From: Planctomycetota bacterium
Lineage (GTDB): Bacteria; Planctomycetota; Planctomycetia; Planctomycetales; Planctomycetaceae
Direction: 5' to 3'
DNA: 44,347 bases
Assembly: GCA_018242525.1 (NCBI GenBank)
Contig: JAFEBS010000007.1
Span: 1-44,347 of the forward strand
A model generated the notes under the pieces. That model was not told the DNA's origin and searched no databases. It worked only from the letters and a program-made list of their open reading frames with translations. Made by a program: the position numbers and the translations under genes. This document shows, in pieces, positions 42,280-44,347 of this stretch (its first letter is position 1; each line of letters begins with the position of its first letter).

Positions 42280-43160
42280 CGTTGCCGCTCCCGCATGCGA
42301 AAGAACTTCTGCAGGCTCTGCGCGTACGGTTGGTCGGTACGGATGTCGAGTCGATCCACATTCGCCCGCCTGAGCGAACTTGTCAGCTTGCGTTCGCGAT
42401 CATCGGCCGCCCGGGCAAACAGGGCCCGGACCTTGGGATGCCGCGTATCCAGTTCCAGCAGTTCGTCGGTTTCGGCATCGCGCAGCGTCAGGAACCCCAC
42501 ATCGGGCAGGACCGATTCCCGCGGATCCGACAGCGTCACCGCCACGCAGTCATGCCGCTGATTCGCAATGGCCAGGGCTTGCGAACAGTCCGGCCCCAGG
42601 AAGTCGCTCATCACGAACACCACGGAACGCCGCCGCTGCACACGACTGAGGAACTGCAGCGCCTTCGTGATGTCGGTCGGCGCCTTGATCGGATCAGTGG
42701 CGAGCATCTCGCGGATCAATCGCAGGACGTTGCCACGTCCCTTGCGCGGGGGGATGTACTTGACCACGTCGTCGGCGAAGAACAGCAACCCCACTTTGTC
42801 GTTGTTCTTGCTGGCGGTGAACATCAGCACCGCCGCGACTTCGACCGCCGTTTCCATCTTGCTCAGGCGCTGCGAACCGAAGGCACCGGACGCCGAGACA
42901 TCCACCGCCAGCACCACGGTCAGTTCACGCTCTTCGCAGAACGTCTTCACATACGGAACCCCCGCACGGGCGGTGACGTTCCAGTCGATGCTGCGGATCT
43001 CGTCGCCGGGAACGTATTCGCGCACGGCGTCAAATTCCATGCCGCGTCCCTTGAACACACTCAGGTATTCCCCCGCCAGCAGGTCGTTGACCTGCCGCCG
43101 GGCGACAATCTGAATGCGTCGGACTTCCTTGAGGACTTCTTCAAGATTACGTGAGGGCAT
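42276..43160 (-). CDS. DUF58 domain protein
   Basis: 294 residues with no membrane segment. The DUF58 core lies at about 37-65 (FKGRGMEFDAVREYVPGD, then IRSIDWNVTAR), followed by a VWA-like half beginning LTVVLAVDVSASGAFG, where the DxSxS metal motif is present. DUF58 proteins almost always travel with MoxR ATPases and are likely their clients or adaptors. It starts six bases after the MoxR stop and overlaps the next gene by four bases. Confidence 0.93.
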   Translation of the reverse strand: MPSRNLEEVLKEVRRIQIVARRQVNDLLAGEYLSVFKGRGMEFDAVREYVPGDEIRSIDWNVTARAGVPYVKTFCEERELTVVLAVDVSASGAFGSQRLSKMETAVEVAAVLMFTASKNNDKVGLLFFADDVVKYIPPRKGRGNVLRLIREMLATDPIKAPTDITKALQFLSRVQRRRSVVFVMSDFLGPDCSQALAIANQRHDCVAVTLSDPRESVLPDVGFLTLRDAETDELLELDTRHPKVRALFARAADDRERKLTSSLRRANVDRLDIRTDQPYAQSLQKFFRMRERQR

Positions 43161-43166
43161 GGCTGA

Positions 43167-44156
43167 TCACGGCACCGGAACCGATTCGAGGACTTTGCGA
43201 ACGATGTCGTCGGATGTCATCTGCTCTGCTTCTGCTTCATACGTCAAAATGACGCGATGCCGCAAAACATCCAGTGCAATATCTTTGACATCCTGCGGGG
43301 TGACATAACCGCGTCCCGACAAAAAGGCGTTCGCCCGGGCTGCCAGGCACAGGTTGATCGACGCGCGGGGTGACGCCCCGTATTCGATCAGCGGCTTCAG
43401 AGCCTGCATCCGGAATTCTTCGGGTCGCCGGGTCGCGGCCACCACGTCCAGGACGTAGTCCTTGACCTTTTCATCCATGTAGATCGAACCCACCGTCTGC
43501 TTCATGTCGCTCAATTGCGAGGCTTCCAGCACCGGCTGAACTTCGCGGCGGATGTCGTCCAGAACACTGTCGACCACCTTCCGTTCTTCGGCCTTGCTGG
43601 GATACCCGACAATGATCTTGAGCATGAACCGGTCGACCTGCGCCTCGGGCAGCGGATAGGTCCCTTCCTGTTCGATCGGATTCTGAGTCGCCAGGACCAG
43701 GAACGGCTCTTCCAGACGATACGATTCGTCGCCAATCGTCACCTGATGTTCCTGCATCGCTTCCAGCAACGCGGACTGAACTTTGGAAGGAGCCCGGTTG
43801 ATTTCATCGGCCAGGATCAGGTTGGCAAAGATCGGGCCCTTGCGTGTCCCGAACGATCCTTCACGCGGGTTGTAAATCATCGTGCCGATCAGGTCGGCGG
43901 GCAGCAGATCCGGTGTGAACTGGATCCGATTGAACTTGCAGTGCATTGCATTGGCCAGCGCCTTGATGGCGGTCGTCTTGGCCAGGCCCGGCAACCCCTC
44001 CAGCAACACATGCCCGCCCGTCAGCATCGCGATCAGCAGGCGTGACAACATCACATCCTGACCGACCAGAACCTTTCGGACCTCGGTCTTGACCTTTTCG
44101 AGTTGATCCGAATGTTTGAGAACCTGTTCCTTGATCCGCTGAATATCAACATTCAT
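43167..44156 (-). CDS. MoxR family AAA+ ATPase
   Basis: About 329 residues. Walker A GLPGLAKT (about 54-61), Walker B LILADEIN (113-120), sensor 1 LATQNPIEQEGTYPLPEAQ and arginine finger region DRFMLKI are all visible, and the C-terminal lid has SPRASINLCLAARANAFL. MoxR ATPases act as chaperones that activate or insert partners, usually through VWA proteins encoded beside them, as here with BatA and BatB. The ATG at 44156 is chosen; a GTG at 44171 is possible. It is the first gene of the Bat operon, so the promoter should lie in 44157-44347, which has no other gene. Confidence 0.95.
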   Translation of the reverse strand: MNVDIQRIKEQVLKHSDQLEKVKTEVRKVLVGQDVMLSRLLIAMLTGGHVLLEGLPGLAKTTAIKALANAMHCKFNRIQFTPDLLPADLIGTMIYNPREGSFGTRKGPIFANLILADEINRAPSKVQSALLEAMQEHQVTIGDESYRLEEPFLVLATQNPIEQEGTYPLPEAQVDRFMLKIIVGYPSKAEERKVVDSVLDDIRREVQPVLEASQLSDMKQTVGSIYMDEKVKDYVLDVVAATRRPEEFRMQALKPLIEYGASPRASINLCLAARANAFLSGRGYVTPQDVKDIALDVLRHRVILTYEAEAEQMTSDDIVRKVLESVPVP

Positions 44157-44347
44157 AGCCCGTCTGCTCACCCATCTGTTGAGACATCGATGTCAATCGT
44201 CGAACTCGACGCAGTCCAGTTCCGTTCTTGGATTCTACCGAAGGAACCCCGGTCGTCAATCTGCAGCAGCAAACAACGCAGGTCCATCGCCGTGTTCAAA
44301 TTGGGAATCTGGTGCCACGGTTATGGAGTCTTCGACATGGCCGTGCC

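Noticed and set aside
37100..44347. The MoxR/Bat cluster as a new defence or secretion system
   Set aside because: Gene order and domains match the known Bacteroides aerotolerance-type operon; only the fusion and the lipoprotein variant are unusual.

Overview
This window is a stretch of chromosome from a bacterium of the phylum Planctomycetota, probably class Planctomycetia. The assignment is inferred from gene content. It carries a DUF1587/1592/1588/1585 cytochrome protein followed by a Tat-exported DUF1552 protein, a DUF1559 protein, a Ser/Thr kinase with HEAT-like repeats, a complete MoxR/Bat cluster, and a 23S rRNA gene with no 16S gene upstream of it. Most genes use GC-rich third positions. 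Start codons were chosen by Shine-Dalgarno spacing and by overlap with neighbouring genes.

Layout. 1-1716: 5' part of a 23S rRNA gene on the minus strand, running off the left edge. 2091-6685: a translationally coupled pair, a membrane glycosyltransferase and a large AsmA-like envelope protein. 6874-12663: a DCC-family thiol oxidoreductase, a large secreted protein of unknown function, a DUF1559 protein with an unusual multi-pass N-terminus, and a membrane-anchored PQQ-type beta-propeller. 12792-16854: a XerC/D-type recombinase with a small conserved partner gene, a repeat-bearing gap, a TIGR00300-type (ornithine cyclodeaminase-like) enzyme and a degenerate Gfo/Idh/MocA protein.

17061-18841 is the most unusual part. 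tRNA-Ile(GAT) and tRNA-Ala(TGC), the pair normally found in the 16S-23S spacer, stand alone with their own terminator. Directly against the tRNA-Ala gene is the broken 5' end of what looks like a type I restriction gene (hsdR). It is coupled by 4-base overlaps to a PIN-domain toxin and to a 316-residue antitoxin-like protein. I read this as the residue of a defence operon truncated at a tRNA gene.

19321-24876 is a three-gene export operon (DUF1592 protein, DUF1552 protein, CocE/NonD hydrolase). 24877-28522 holds dispersed-repeat fragments, two similar single-pass membrane proteins of unknown function, a perfect 28-base palindrome and a membrane protein ending in a CxxCH haem motif. 28523-34383 has a Gly/Gln-rich secreted protein, the kinase, two small envelope proteins and a subtilisin-like protease. 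34528-44156 is one tight minus-strand operon in transcription order: MoxR ATPase, DUF58 protein, a lipoprotein with BatD-like features, BatA, a BatB-BatC fusion, BatD and BatE. This set is thought to assemble or maintain envelope complexes.

At least four loci carry variants of one short palindromic element with a GGGGTCTGACCCC-like core. Two of them are paired in inverted orientation like REPINs. A separate dispersed repeat of about 50 bases occurs at 14362-14409 and 25046-25102. No CRISPR array and no intact transposase is visible.
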